A stretch of DNA of 64,000 nucleotides from NCBI GenBank assembly GCA_022841825.1, contig JALHQT010000005.1, positions 1 through 64,000 on the forward strand, in the 5' to 3' direction. The position numbers and the translations under genes were made by a program. Below the pieces are notes generated by a model. That model searched no databases, was not told the DNA's origin, and saw nothing but the letters and a program-made list of their open reading frames with translations. Positions 1-6,479 of this stretch are shown here, one piece after another. This stretch comes from Anaerolineae bacterium (GTDB lineage: Bacteria; Chloroflexota; Anaerolineae; Aggregatilineales; Phototrophicaceae). How positions within the stretch are numbered: position 1 is the stretch's first letter; every line of letters begins with the position of its first letter.

Positions 1-48
<48 letters not shown>

Positions 49-90
49 TTTTCCAGGCTCTTCTTACTTGGTTCCTTCTCACGCTGCTGT

Positions 91-102
91 TGTTAAGGTG
101 CA
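91..102 (-). promoter_or_regulatory. boxA-like antitermination site of the rRNA leader
   Basis: On the minus strand the leader contains TGCACCTTAACA, close to the bacterial boxA consensus TGCTCTTTAACA. It lies about 45 nt before the mature 16S end and downstream of the predicted rrn promoter, where NusB/NusE-dependent antitermination sites are expected. The assignment rests on sequence and position only. Confidence 0.5.
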
Positions 103-148
103 AAACGCGCGGCTTGTCTTTCCACAATTCCCGCGCGCGATGGGTAGT

Positions 149-188
149 AGAATAGCACACTTCACCCTCACTGCAAGGGTAAAGTCAA
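149..188 (-). promoter_or_regulatory. Predicted rRNA operon promoter
   Basis: Minus strand: a -10 hexamer TATTCT (149-154) preceded by TGC (155-157, extended -10), with a -35-like TTGCAG (171-176) at 16 bp spacing. A further TTGACT (183-188) lies too far upstream (28 bp) to pair with this -10. The region upstream, 190-245, is AT-rich like an UP element. About 100 nt of leader separates the promoter from 16S. Confidence 0.5.
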
Positions 189-246
189 CCAATTTCGAAG
201 TGAATTTTAATTTTGTTTGGGTTAGTTGGGATATATTGCACAAATG

Positions 247-266
247 AAAGGTGCTTGCACCCCTAC
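247..266 (-). repeat. GTAGGGG hairpin at the recR stop codon
   Basis: On the minus strand the recR stop codon TAG is embedded in GTAGGGGTGCAAGCACC, followed by TTTCATTT. The stem GGTGC/GCACC with a short loop and T-rich tail could act as the recR terminator. It shares the GTAGGGG start with hairpins at 3313, 22678 and 34901, so it is listed as a member of that repeat family. Confidence 0.5.
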
Positions 267-868
267 AAAGTGCTGCGTCCCTGCAATGCCCGCGTCAGGG
301 TAACGGCATCCGCATACTCAATATCGCTGCCCACGGGCAGCCCGCGCGCCAGGCGCGTGACCTTGACCCCGGTATTGCGAAGCACTTCACGCTCGATAAA
401 CATGCACGTAGCATCGCCTTCATAGCTTGGATTGGTCGCAATGATCACTTCCAGGATGTCGCCTTTCTCGACTCGCGGACCCAGCTCTCGCAGCTTCAGA
501 TCGTCGGGACCCACGCCATTAACCGGACTGATCACCCCATGCAGCACATGGTAGACACCCTTGTAACTGCCCGTGCGCTCAATCGCCAGCACATCGAGAG
601 GTTCTTCAACGACCATGATTGTGCGCTGGTCACGCATCGAGTCGCTGCACACCGGACACGGGTCATCCACCGTGATGTTATGGCAGACCGAGCAGAAGCG
701 CGTGTTCGCTTTCAGGTCACGCAGCGCATCGGCGAGCGTGAGTGCCACGTCATCCGGCGCGCGCAGCAGGAAATACGTCAGGCGCGAGGCACTCTTGGGA
801 CCTACGCCGGGCAGCCGCGAGAAAGCTTCAACTAACTTTGTGACAGGTTCGGGGATCGCTTTGTTCAC
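263..868 (-). CDS. recR: Recombination protein RecR
   Basis: 201 residues, the usual RecR length. RecR works with RecF and RecO in loading RecA at single-strand gaps. Visible: an N-terminal helix-hairpin-helix (residues 9-30, LPGVGPKSA), a four-cysteine zinc finger (C59, C62, C71, C74) and a Toprim domain (about 82-175) with the acidic VVEEP start and GDILEVIIATNPS. The start codon is GTG at 868. It is the last gene of dnaX-ybaB-recR, an order conserved across many bacteria. An 87-bp gap holding a palindromic repeat separates it from ybaB. Confidence 0.97.
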   Translation of the reverse strand: MNKAIPEPVTKLVEAFSRLPGVGPKSASRLTYFLLRAPDDVALTLADALRDLKANTRFCSVCHNITVDDPCPVCSDSMRDQRTIMVVEEPLDVLAIERTGSYKGVYHVLHGVISPVNGVGPDDLKLRELGPRVEKGDILEVIIATNPSYEGDATCMFIEREVLRNTGVKVTRLARGLPVGSDIEYADAVTLTRALQGRSTL

Positions 869-890
869 TGCTCAAACCATCTCTCAAATC

Positions 891-957
891 AGTAACGAGT
901 GACGAGTAACGGGTTTAGAGTCCCTTGGCAACTCGTCACTCGTTACTCGTTGTTACT
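891..957. repeat. Palindromic element, ACGAGT family, copy 1
   Basis: Left arm AGTAACGAGTGACGAGTAAC (891-910) is answered by a right arm at about 928-957 whose reverse complement repeats AACGAGTAACGAGTGACGAG. The arms are built of near-repeats of ACGAGT(A/G)A. The element fills most of the ybaB-recR gap and abuts the ybaB stop codon (TAG at 956-958 on the minus strand). A second copy of the same words lies at 30304-30351. Confidence 0.75.
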
Positions 958-1354
958 AGCCAAACAATCCGCCAAGACCGGGGATATCGCCCAAACCACC
1001 CAGATTACCGCTGATCGCTTCCATGCGTTCGGCAGCGCGTCTCTGGCTCTCCTCGATTGCCTCATTGATGGCAAGCGTCAGCAGGTCGGAGAGATCGGTC
1101 GCCCATTCGGGATCGCTGGTATCCAGCGCCTCCGCCTTCACCATGACGGACTGCACGCGCTGGTGCCCATTGATGACAACCGTCACCACGCCGCCCTTGC
1201 TGATCTCGAACTTCTCATGTTCGAGCTGCTCACGCGCCGCCGCCATATCCTCTTCCATCTTTTGGCGCATCTGCTGCACCTGGCGCATCATCGCCTGCGG
1301 GTTGGGCATCCCACCACCAAAATTCCCCGGCGTTCCGCCACGTCGCTTGCTCAT
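956..1354 (-). CDS. Nucleoid-associated protein, YbaB/EbfC family
   Basis: 132 residues. YbaB/EbfC proteins are small dimeric DNA-binding proteins usually encoded between dnaX and recR, as here. Seen: a Gly-rich N-terminus, a Met/Gln-rich helix (PQAMMRQVQQMRQKMEEDM, about 19-37), the central beta segment GGVVTVVINGHQRVQSVMV and a C-terminal helix followed by a Gly-rich tail ending LGGLFG. The long basic/Gly N-terminal extension and the C-terminal tail make it longer than the roughly 105-residue E. coli protein. It lies 31 bp after dnaX, so the two are very likely co-transcribed. Confidence 0.93.
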   Translation of the reverse strand: MSKRRGGTPGNFGGGMPNPQAMMRQVQQMRQKMEEDMAAAREQLEHEKFEISKGGVVTVVINGHQRVQSVMVKAEALDTSDPEWATDLSDLLTLAINEAIEESQRRAAERMEAISGNLGGLGDIPGLGGLFG

Positions 1355-1385
1355 CAGTGTCTCTCCTCATCTCCGCTCATTACGG

Positions 1386-2936
1386 TCAACTTTCGCCCTT
1401 GTCCTGCTTGATGCGCCCACCGCGCTGCATCGCCTGTGAGAGCAGTGGGTCGTCACCGGAGGGGCTATCACCTGGTGCGCCGCCCATACTCGCGTCATTT
1501 CCATGGTAGACGACCTGAACCCGCAGCGCCACCTTAAACACGTCGTAGAGCGCGCTCTCAACCACCTTCTTCTTTTCAGGATAGGGATGGATACGCTCAT
1601 AGAGCATGGCATTCTCAGTCGCCAGATAAACCGTACTGCCATCCACCCGCTGAACGCGGAAGTTCTGCATCACCGCTGGGCTGGATTTGTTGTGCCGGTA
1701 CATGGCACTCAGGACATGATTCCACTGCTCCTGGATCGTGGCAGCCGGGATCACGGGTGGCGCGCCTGGCGGAAGCTCCACCGGCTGCGGTATTGCCGCG
1801 GGCTGCGCGACGGGTTGAGCAGGCGCGGCAGACGACGGGGCATATTCCGGTTCAACAGGACGCAGGCTTTCGATCAGTGCCAATTCAAACGTGAGTTGCG
1901 GCTGCCAGCCACCGCGATAGCTGTTGATGGCGTCGTTGAATGCGCGAATGGAGCGCACGAGCTGCGGGCGCTGCATCTGCCCCGCCTGTTGTTTGTAGAT
2001 CGCCTTTTCGTCCTGCGAGGCTTCGATCATCTCGATGCCCGCCGTCTGTGCGAGCAGGACATTGCGCAGATACTCCACCACCTGCTGCCCAAACTGGCGC
2101 GGGTCGGCACCGCTGTCCACCGCTTCATTGAGCAGGCGAAGCCCGCTCGCTGCCTCACCCTTGATCAACACATCGACCAGGGCGCGCGTCGCGCGGTTGC
2201 TGGCGCTGCCAAGCACCTGCTGCGCCAGTGCGACGGTGATCGCCTCGTCCGGATCAGTAATGATCTGATCGAGAAGGCTGATGCTGTCACGCATGCTGCC
2301 CGTGCCGTAGCGAGCAACGATCTCCAGCGCCTCGCGCTCGTACTTCAGTCCTTCCGCCTCGACAATCTCCTGCAAGCGATCCGCCGCTTCATATAAGGAT
2401 AGGCGGCGGAACTCGAATTGCAGACAGCGGCTCTTGATCGTCGCCGGGACTTTGTCGATCTCGGTCGTCGCCAGCACGAACACTGCGTGTGGCGGTGGTT
2501 CTTCCAGCGTCTTGAGCAGAGCATCGAAGGCATTGCCCGTAAAGCGATGGACTTCGTCGATGATGTAGACTTTGTAATGTCCCTCACCTGGCGCGAAGGC
2601 GATCTTGTCGCGCAGGTCGCGCACGTCGTCCACGCCCGTGTGCGTCGCCGCGTCAATCTCGATCAGATCGAGGTAGCGCCCTTCGTTGACCGCGATGCAG
2701 GAGGTGCATTGATTACAGGGGCGATTGTTCGGGTCTTCCTGCTGGCAGTTGATCGCCTTCGCCAGCAGGCGCGCCATCGTCGTCTTGCCGGTGCCGCGCG
2801 GACCGCTGAAGAGGTAGGCATGACGAATGCGCCCGGACTTGAGCGAATTGCGCAGGGTGCGCACAATATGCTCTTGACCGACCACGTCGTCGAACGCTGC
2901 CGGACGCCATTTGAGATAGAGCGCTTGTTGGGGCAC
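1386..2936 (-). CDS. dnaX: DNA polymerase III subunit gamma/tau
   Basis: 516 residues, starting with GTG at 2936 behind GGAGGAA. This is the clamp-loader ATPase of DNA polymerase III. Seen: Walker A GPRGTGKT (45-52), a zinc module (C64, C74, C77, C80), Walker B with IIDEVH (125-130), sensor 1 VLATTEIDK and the SRC arginine-finger motif (169-171). A Pro/Ala-rich linker (about 370-410) leads to a C-terminal tau-like domain. The length lies between E. coli gamma and tau. I saw no clear slippery site for programmed frameshifting. First gene of the dnaX-ybaB-recR operon. Confidence 0.97.
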   Translation of the reverse strand: MPQQALYLKWRPAAFDDVVGQEHIVRTLRNSLKSGRIRHAYLFSGPRGTGKTTMARLLAKAINCQQEDPNNRPCNQCTSCIAVNEGRYLDLIEIDAATHTGVDDVRDLRDKIAFAPGEGHYKVYIIDEVHRFTGNAFDALLKTLEEPPPHAVFVLATTEIDKVPATIKSRCLQFEFRRLSLYEAADRLQEIVEAEGLKYEREALEIVARYGTGSMRDSISLLDQIITDPDEAITVALAQQVLGSASNRATRALVDVLIKGEAASGLRLLNEAVDSGADPRQFGQQVVEYLRNVLLAQTAGIEMIEASQDEKAIYKQQAGQMQRPQLVRSIRAFNDAINSYRGGWQPQLTFELALIESLRPVEPEYAPSSAAPAQPVAQPAAIPQPVELPPGAPPVIPAATIQEQWNHVLSAMYRHNKSSPAVMQNFRVQRVDGSTVYLATENAMLYERIHPYPEKKKVVESALYDVFKVALRVQVVYHGNDASMGGAPGDSPSGDDPLLSQAMQRGGRIKQDKGES

Positions 2937-2957
2937 AGGCTGATTCCTCCGAACAAA

Positions 2958-2986
2958 AGTTTAGCATGGACGCCCCGGATGAGCAA
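2958..2986 (-). promoter_or_regulatory. Predicted dnaX operon promoter
   Basis: Minus strand: -10 TAAACT (2958-2963) with an extended TGC (2964-2966) and -35-like TTGCTC (2981-2986) at 17 bp. It sits just before the dnaX ribosome binding site, so the leader would be short. Confidence 0.5.
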
Positions 2987-3038
2987 CGAGGCTCCGCTGT
3001 CACGATTTCGTCAAACGTATGTCGCTTGCGAAGAACAA

Positions 3039-3047
3039 TGCTATAAT
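3039..3047 (+). promoter_or_regulatory. Extended -10 promoter of tatA
   Basis: TGCTATAAT: a perfect -10 (3042-3047) with TG one base upstream. No good -35 is seen at 16-18 bp. It lies 35 bp before the tatA start and inside the longer open frame upstream of it. This argues that translation begins at 3082 and not earlier. Confidence 0.6.
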
Positions 3048-3081
3048 GCGGGGCGTTCGGGTGAGAATAAGGATTGCGAAC

Positions 3082-3261
3082 ATGAACCTGGGTCCGACTG
3101 AACTAATCATTATCCTCGTGATTGTCCTGGTGCTGTTCGGCGTCGGGCGCATCGGCAAGATTGGCGGCGAGCTGGGCAGCGCGGTTGCCAACTTCCGCAA
3201 GGGGCTGAACGAAGCAAAACCGGAAGACAAGAAGAACGAGACTGACGCGCCGCAAGCGTAG
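3082..3261 (+). CDS. tatA: Sec-independent translocase protein TatA/E
   Basis: 59 residues from the ATG at 3082, chosen because the open frame upstream contains the promoter and because AAGGA lies 8 bp before this ATG. TatA forms the twin-arginine translocation pore. Seen: an N-terminal membrane helix starting LGPTELIIILVIVLVLFG, the FGVGR hinge, an amphipathic helix (IGKIGGELGSAVANFRKGL) and a short charged tail, the standard TatA plan. It is monocistronic. No tatC is in the window. Confidence 0.93.
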   Translation: MNLGPTELIIILVIVLVLFGVGRIGKIGGELGSAVANFRKGLNEAKPEDKKNETDAPQA

Positions 3262-3274
3262 GTCGATTCGTTAT

Positions 3275-3338
3275 ACGGATGCCATGAATGGCGTCCCTAC
3301 ATACACGATCCTGTAGGGGCGGCATTCTTGCCATCCGC
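3275..3338. repeat. Inverted pair of GTAGGG elements between tatA and hrcA
   Basis: Two related sequences face each other: minus-strand GTAGGGACGCCATTCATGGC (about 3281-3300) and plus-strand GTAGGGGCGGCATTCTTGCC (3313-3332). Together they form a long imperfect hairpin with ends ACGGATG/CATCCGC. It sits between the convergent ends of tatA and hrcA, where it could act as a bidirectional terminator, although neither side has a long U tract. Confidence 0.65.
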
Positions 3339-3355
3339 TGCTGATTGTCGCCCTG

Positions 3356-4444
3356 CTACTCTCCACCCTCTGTCTTGCCCGGCAGTTCCGGGGTTTCGCT
3401 GCTGTAGACGTTCGCCAGCATGTCCGTCATGACAGATGAGATGTAGCGAACGCTGCTGACCGCGCGACCATAGTTGATGTGGGTGGGACCCAGCACACCC
3501 ACCGCGCCACTCACCTGCCCCGGAAGCCCATACCGACTCAGCACCATCGTTAGGTGACTCAGCTCCTCCCACCGTCCATTCCCGGCGATGACGACATGCA
3601 CATCGTTGAAGTTGCGCGACAGCACTTCGTTGAGGATCAGCGTCAGGAACGCGCGCTCTTCCAGGACTCGCAGCGCTTGCTGTGCGCCTTCGTTGTTTTG
3701 CTGGAACGCCGTCAGCAGGTCAGTCAAACCGTCGCGGTAAATCGAGACGACATGGTTTTTGTCGGCACGCTCCATCAGCTCGGCGATCAGTTCGACGATC
3801 TCGCGTTCAAGGATGCCAAGCTGAACGCTCTTGAAGCGCACATCATCCGCGTCGAGATCGCTGCACAACGTGCTGATGCGCCCCGCGACCTCGCTCAGAC
3901 GTCCCTGAGGCACGGGTTCCGCCAACGTCAGCATCTGCTGATGCACCGCGCCACCCTGCAAGACCAGCACCATCAACACCAACCGCCCCTGTACGCTGAC
4001 CAGTTCGACATGCTTGAAGCGGCTGACATCCGCCAGCGGCGGCGTGATCAGCGAGGCGGAGTGCGCCGCGCGTGCCAGCAGCGCGGCACTCTGGCGCATC
4101 CACTGCTCAGTCGCCAGCGGCTGCGTGCCAAGCTTGGTATTGATGCGAGACTGCTCCAGCACGTCGAGATCGACCACGTTGAGAAGCCGACGCACAAAAT
4201 AGCGATAGCCGCTCTCGGTCGGGATGCGCCCAGCACTGGTGTGCGGCGCAATGATATAGCCGAGGTCTTCCAGCGCCGCCATCTCGTTGCGGATGGTCGC
4301 GCTGCTGAAATTGAGCTGAAAGTGCTCGACCAGATACTTGGAGCTGACAGGTTCAGGATGCTCGGTATAGGTACGGACGATGAGCGACAGGATTTCTTCC
4401 TGGCGGCGGGTAAGTTCTGGAAGGTGGGTCTCGTCTATCATCAT
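3356..4444 (-). CDS. hrcA: Heat-inducible transcription repressor HrcA
   Basis: 362 residues. HrcA represses heat-shock operons by binding CIRCE, with GroEL as corepressor in well-studied species. Seen: an N-terminal winged helix (ELTRRQEEILSLIVRTYTEH, then SSKYLVEHFQLNFSSATIR and NEMAALEDLGYI), the family hallmark HTSAGRIPTESGYRYFV and a long C-terminal GAF-like dimerisation region ending with GVLGPTHINYGRAVS. Either of two adjacent ATGs (4444, 4441) could be the start. No CIRCE was recognised in this window and no chaperone genes are adjacent, so its targets lie elsewhere. Confidence 0.96.
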   Translation of the reverse strand: MMIDETHLPELTRRQEEILSLIVRTYTEHPEPVSSKYLVEHFQLNFSSATIRNEMAALEDLGYIIAPHTSAGRIPTESGYRYFVRRLLNVVDLDVLEQSRINTKLGTQPLATEQWMRQSAALLARAAHSASLITPPLADVSRFKHVELVSVQGRLVLMVLVLQGGAVHQQMLTLAEPVPQGRLSEVAGRISTLCSDLDADDVRFKSVQLGILEREIVELIAELMERADKNHVVSIYRDGLTDLLTAFQQNNEGAQQALRVLEERAFLTLILNEVLSRNFNDVHVVIAGNGRWEELSHLTMVLSRYGLPGQVSGAVGVLGPTHINYGRAVSSVRYISSVMTDMLANVYSSETPELPGKTEGGE

Positions 4445-4514
4445 ACCAGTGGATCGCTCTTGAACTAGGACGCCCTGGAAAGCATTCGCAAAGCGTATTA
4501 TCCTGATGATCCTG

Positions 4515-4523
4515 ATTGTATCA
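4515..4523 (-). promoter_or_regulatory. Extended -10 promoter upstream of hrcA
   Basis: Minus strand TGATACAAT: TACAAT (4515-4520) with TG one base upstream. No -35 is recognised. It is placed about 70 bp before the hrcA start. Confidence 0.35.
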
Positions 4524-4565
4524 CGTCAGGTATCTTGCAGGGCACAACGGGAGTCGAGAACAACC

Positions 4566-4895
4566 ATGGGCATGAAGACGTTTGAAGTGACGGAAAGCAA
4601 TTTCCAGACCGAAGTTCTGGGCAGCCAGCAGCCTGTCCTGGTGGACTTCTGGGCGGAGTGGTGCGGTCCCTGCAAGATGATCGCGCCGATTGTCGATGAA
4701 ATCGCCGGGCAGTACGCAGATAAGCTGAAGGTTGGCAAGCTCGATACCGACCAGTTTGGCGAAGTCGCCATGCGCTACGGGATCATGGGCATTCCGACTC
4801 TGATTCTGTTCAAGAATGGGCAGGTCGCCGCGCGCATCACCGGCTATATGCCGAAGGAAAAGCTCGTCAGCCAGATTGCCCCACATCTGAGCTAA
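4566..4895 (+). CDS. trxA: Thioredoxin
   Basis: 109 residues from the ATG at 4566. The frame is open 60 bp further upstream, but that part has no thioredoxin similarity. Cytoplasmic thiol-disulfide reductant. Seen: DFWAEWCGPCKMIAP with the redox pair C33/C36 (WCGPC, 32-36), the buried Asp in the preceding strand (VDFWA), cis-Pro in GIMGIPTLILFKNGQ and a C-terminal helix, all standard. It is a single gene closed by a strong terminator. Confidence 0.96.
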   Translation: MGMKTFEVTESNFQTEVLGSQQPVLVDFWAEWCGPCKMIAPIVDEIAGQYADKLKVGKLDTDQFGEVAMRYGIMGIPTLILFKNGQVAARITGYMPKEKLVSQIAPHLS

Positions 4896-4916
4896 CGACT
4901 CCAACCGCCGAATCAT

Positions 4917-4948
4917 GGAGCGAGCCGTAAAGTTCGCTCCTTTTTATT
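4917..4948 (+). terminator. Rho-independent terminator of trxA
   Basis: Stem GGAGCGA (4917-4923) / TCGCTCC (4934-4940) with a 10-nt loop, followed by TTTTTATT. It is 22 bp after the trxA stop. Confidence 0.85.
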
Positions 4949-4996
4949 TGCCACACCTGTGTATGCCTTGAACTGAAGCACTGAAATCCTATTTTC

Positions 4997-5329
4997 ATGG
5001 TGACTCGCATGCCTCAGTATCTTTATGTCCTGCGACCCACTCGCCTCGAGATGCTCACCGACGGCGGAACGCCCCAGGAGCAGAAGATTGTGAGCGATCA
5101 CTTCGCCTATCTTCAGCGTCTGACCGAGGAAGGCGTAGCTATTTTGATGGGGCGCACTCTGAACAATGACGAACGAACCATCGGACTTGTCATCTTCAAT
5201 GCAGTAGACGATGCCTCCGCGCACAAGGTAATGGAAAGCGATCCGGCGGTGGCAAATAGCGTGATGACAGCGGAACTGTATCCATATCGAGTCGCGCTCA
5301 TCCGCGAGGCAAACGCCACAAGCTTCTAG
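4997..5329 (+). CDS. YciI-like (YCII-related) protein
   Basis: 110 residues from ATG 4997. An ATG at 5009 gives MPQYLYVLRPTR, which matches the family start better, and neither has a clear ribosome binding site. Seen: the ferredoxin-like pattern of YciI proteins, with an N-terminal strand YLYVLRPTR, a central VSDHFAYLQRLTEEGVAILMG (the His and the following helix are typical) and a C-terminal AHKVMESDPAV segment. Members are small dimeric proteins of unclear enzymatic role, sometimes fused to sigma factors. No specific function is assigned. Confidence 0.8.
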   Translation: MVTRMPQYLYVLRPTRLEMLTDGGTPQEQKIVSDHFAYLQRLTEEGVAILMGRTLNNDERTIGLVIFNAVDDASAHKVMESDPAVANSVMTAELYPYRVALIREANATSF

Positions 5330-5457
5330 AGAGAAGCGCTCGCAATTTCCGCCGGCGCCGCCTCCAACCCGATCTCCTCAACTTCAACCGGTCCTTTTTC
5401 GAGATCTTCCCAGCGCGTCGCCGCACGTAAATCAGAATCCGGGTACGATCGAAGCAT
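5326..5457 (-). CDS. Possible small acidic ORF (43 aa)
   Basis: ATG at 5457 on the minus strand opens a 43-codon frame ending TAG at 5328-5326. It has a coherent acidic composition (RWEDLEKGPVEVEEIGLEAA) and codon use similar to the neighbours. No clear ribosome binding site was seen. It fills the 133-bp gap between the YciI-like gene and the TPM-domain gene, antisense to both. It could be the conserved tail of a decayed gene or chance. Confidence 0.25.
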   Translation of the reverse strand: MLRSYPDSDLRAATRWEDLEKGPVEVEEIGLEAAPAEIASASL

Positions 5458-5492
5458 CGCTATTGAGACACCGCTCTATGAGAGGATGCCCT

Positions 5493-6368
5493 ATGCGCCT
5501 GCGTTCGTCACTGCTCACCACCTTGCTGTGCGCACTGCTCGTGTCCAGCGTGCTTGCGCAATCCGGCTATCCGCAGCCACGCGACAACTACGTGAACGAC
5601 TTCGCGAATGTGCTCAGTGCCGATGCAGAAGCCTACATACGCACACAACTTGAGGCGGTCGAAGCGCGCGCAAACATCGAAATGAGCGTCGCCACTATTG
5701 ACTCCATCAGCGAGTACGACCGTACTGCGCGCACATTCGAGGCGTTCGCGACCGGGCTATTCAACACCTGGGGCATCGGCGATGCCGCGCGTGGCGATGG
5801 TATCTTGCTGCTGGTCGCCGTCGAAGACCGCGACGTGCGCGTTGAACTGGGTGAAGGATACGCTGACGCACAGGACAACGATGCCCAAGACATCCTTGAA
5901 GAAAACATCCTGCCCGCCTTCCGGCGCGGCGATTTTCAGACAGGCATTGTCAATGGCACACACGCGCTCATCAACGAGTTCACGGGGGTTCTGCCACCCT
6001 TGCCCCCAAACGGCGTCACGCAACCCCCGCAGACGTTCACTCAGGAGGTACGCGACGATGAGCAGCACGATAATTCGGGTGGCGCGCTGCTGGTGCTCAT
6101 CCTCGTTGTCCTCGGCGGCGGAGGGTTACTCTGGTTCTTTAGCTGGCTGGCAGCAAGCGGAGCTGAGGATGGGTGGGCGAGCGACGCGGGTAATGACGAC
6201 GATTGGGATGATTCATCGAACGGCAACAACAGCTCCGGCTACTCGCGCCGCCGTTCATGGAGCAGCCCTATATCCGACAGGTCATCATCGTCCAGCCGCT
6301 CATCCGCGCGGCGCAGCAGCTTTGGCGGCGGTCGCTCCAAAGGTGGCGGCGCAAGCGGCAAGTGGTGA
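5493..6368 (+). CDS. TPM-domain membrane protein (YgcG-like)
   Basis: 291 residues from ATG 5493, chosen because AGAGGA precedes it and a signal peptide follows directly (MRLRSSLLTTLLCALLVSS, cleavage near VLA-QS). The TPM domain spans roughly residues 25-165 (YVNDFANVLSADAEAYI, GDGILLLVAVEDRDVRVELG). It is followed by one membrane helix (about 188-212) and a Ser/Arg/Gly-rich tail ending GGGRSKGGGASGKW, the usual ending of this family. TPM domains are extracytoplasmic; some are acid phosphatases or assist photosystem II repair in plants. Role here unknown. Confidence 0.85.
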   Translation: MRLRSSLLTTLLCALLVSSVLAQSGYPQPRDNYVNDFANVLSADAEAYIRTQLEAVEARANIEMSVATIDSISEYDRTARTFEAFATGLFNTWGIGDAARGDGILLLVAVEDRDVRVELGEGYADAQDNDAQDILEENILPAFRRGDFQTGIVNGTHALINEFTGVLPPLPPNGVTQPPQTFTQEVRDDEQHDNSGGALLVLILVVLGGGGLLWFFSWLAASGAEDGWASDAGNDDDWDDSSNGNNSSGYSRRRSWSSPISDRSSSSSRSSARRSSFGGGRSKGGGASGKW

Positions 6369-6479
6369 AGTCTGCGTGTCTGTGATGAGAGCTGGACAAT
6401 AATCGAATCCTGATTTGATTGTTTCGCGGTATCATAATGGCAGCATTGTTACTTTTTTTAGAAAGGCATCGCTCTAACC

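Noticed and set aside
3019-3081. N-terminal extension of tatA
   Set aside because: It includes the TATAAT promoter; TatA homologues begin near MNLGPTE, and AAGGA precedes 3082.
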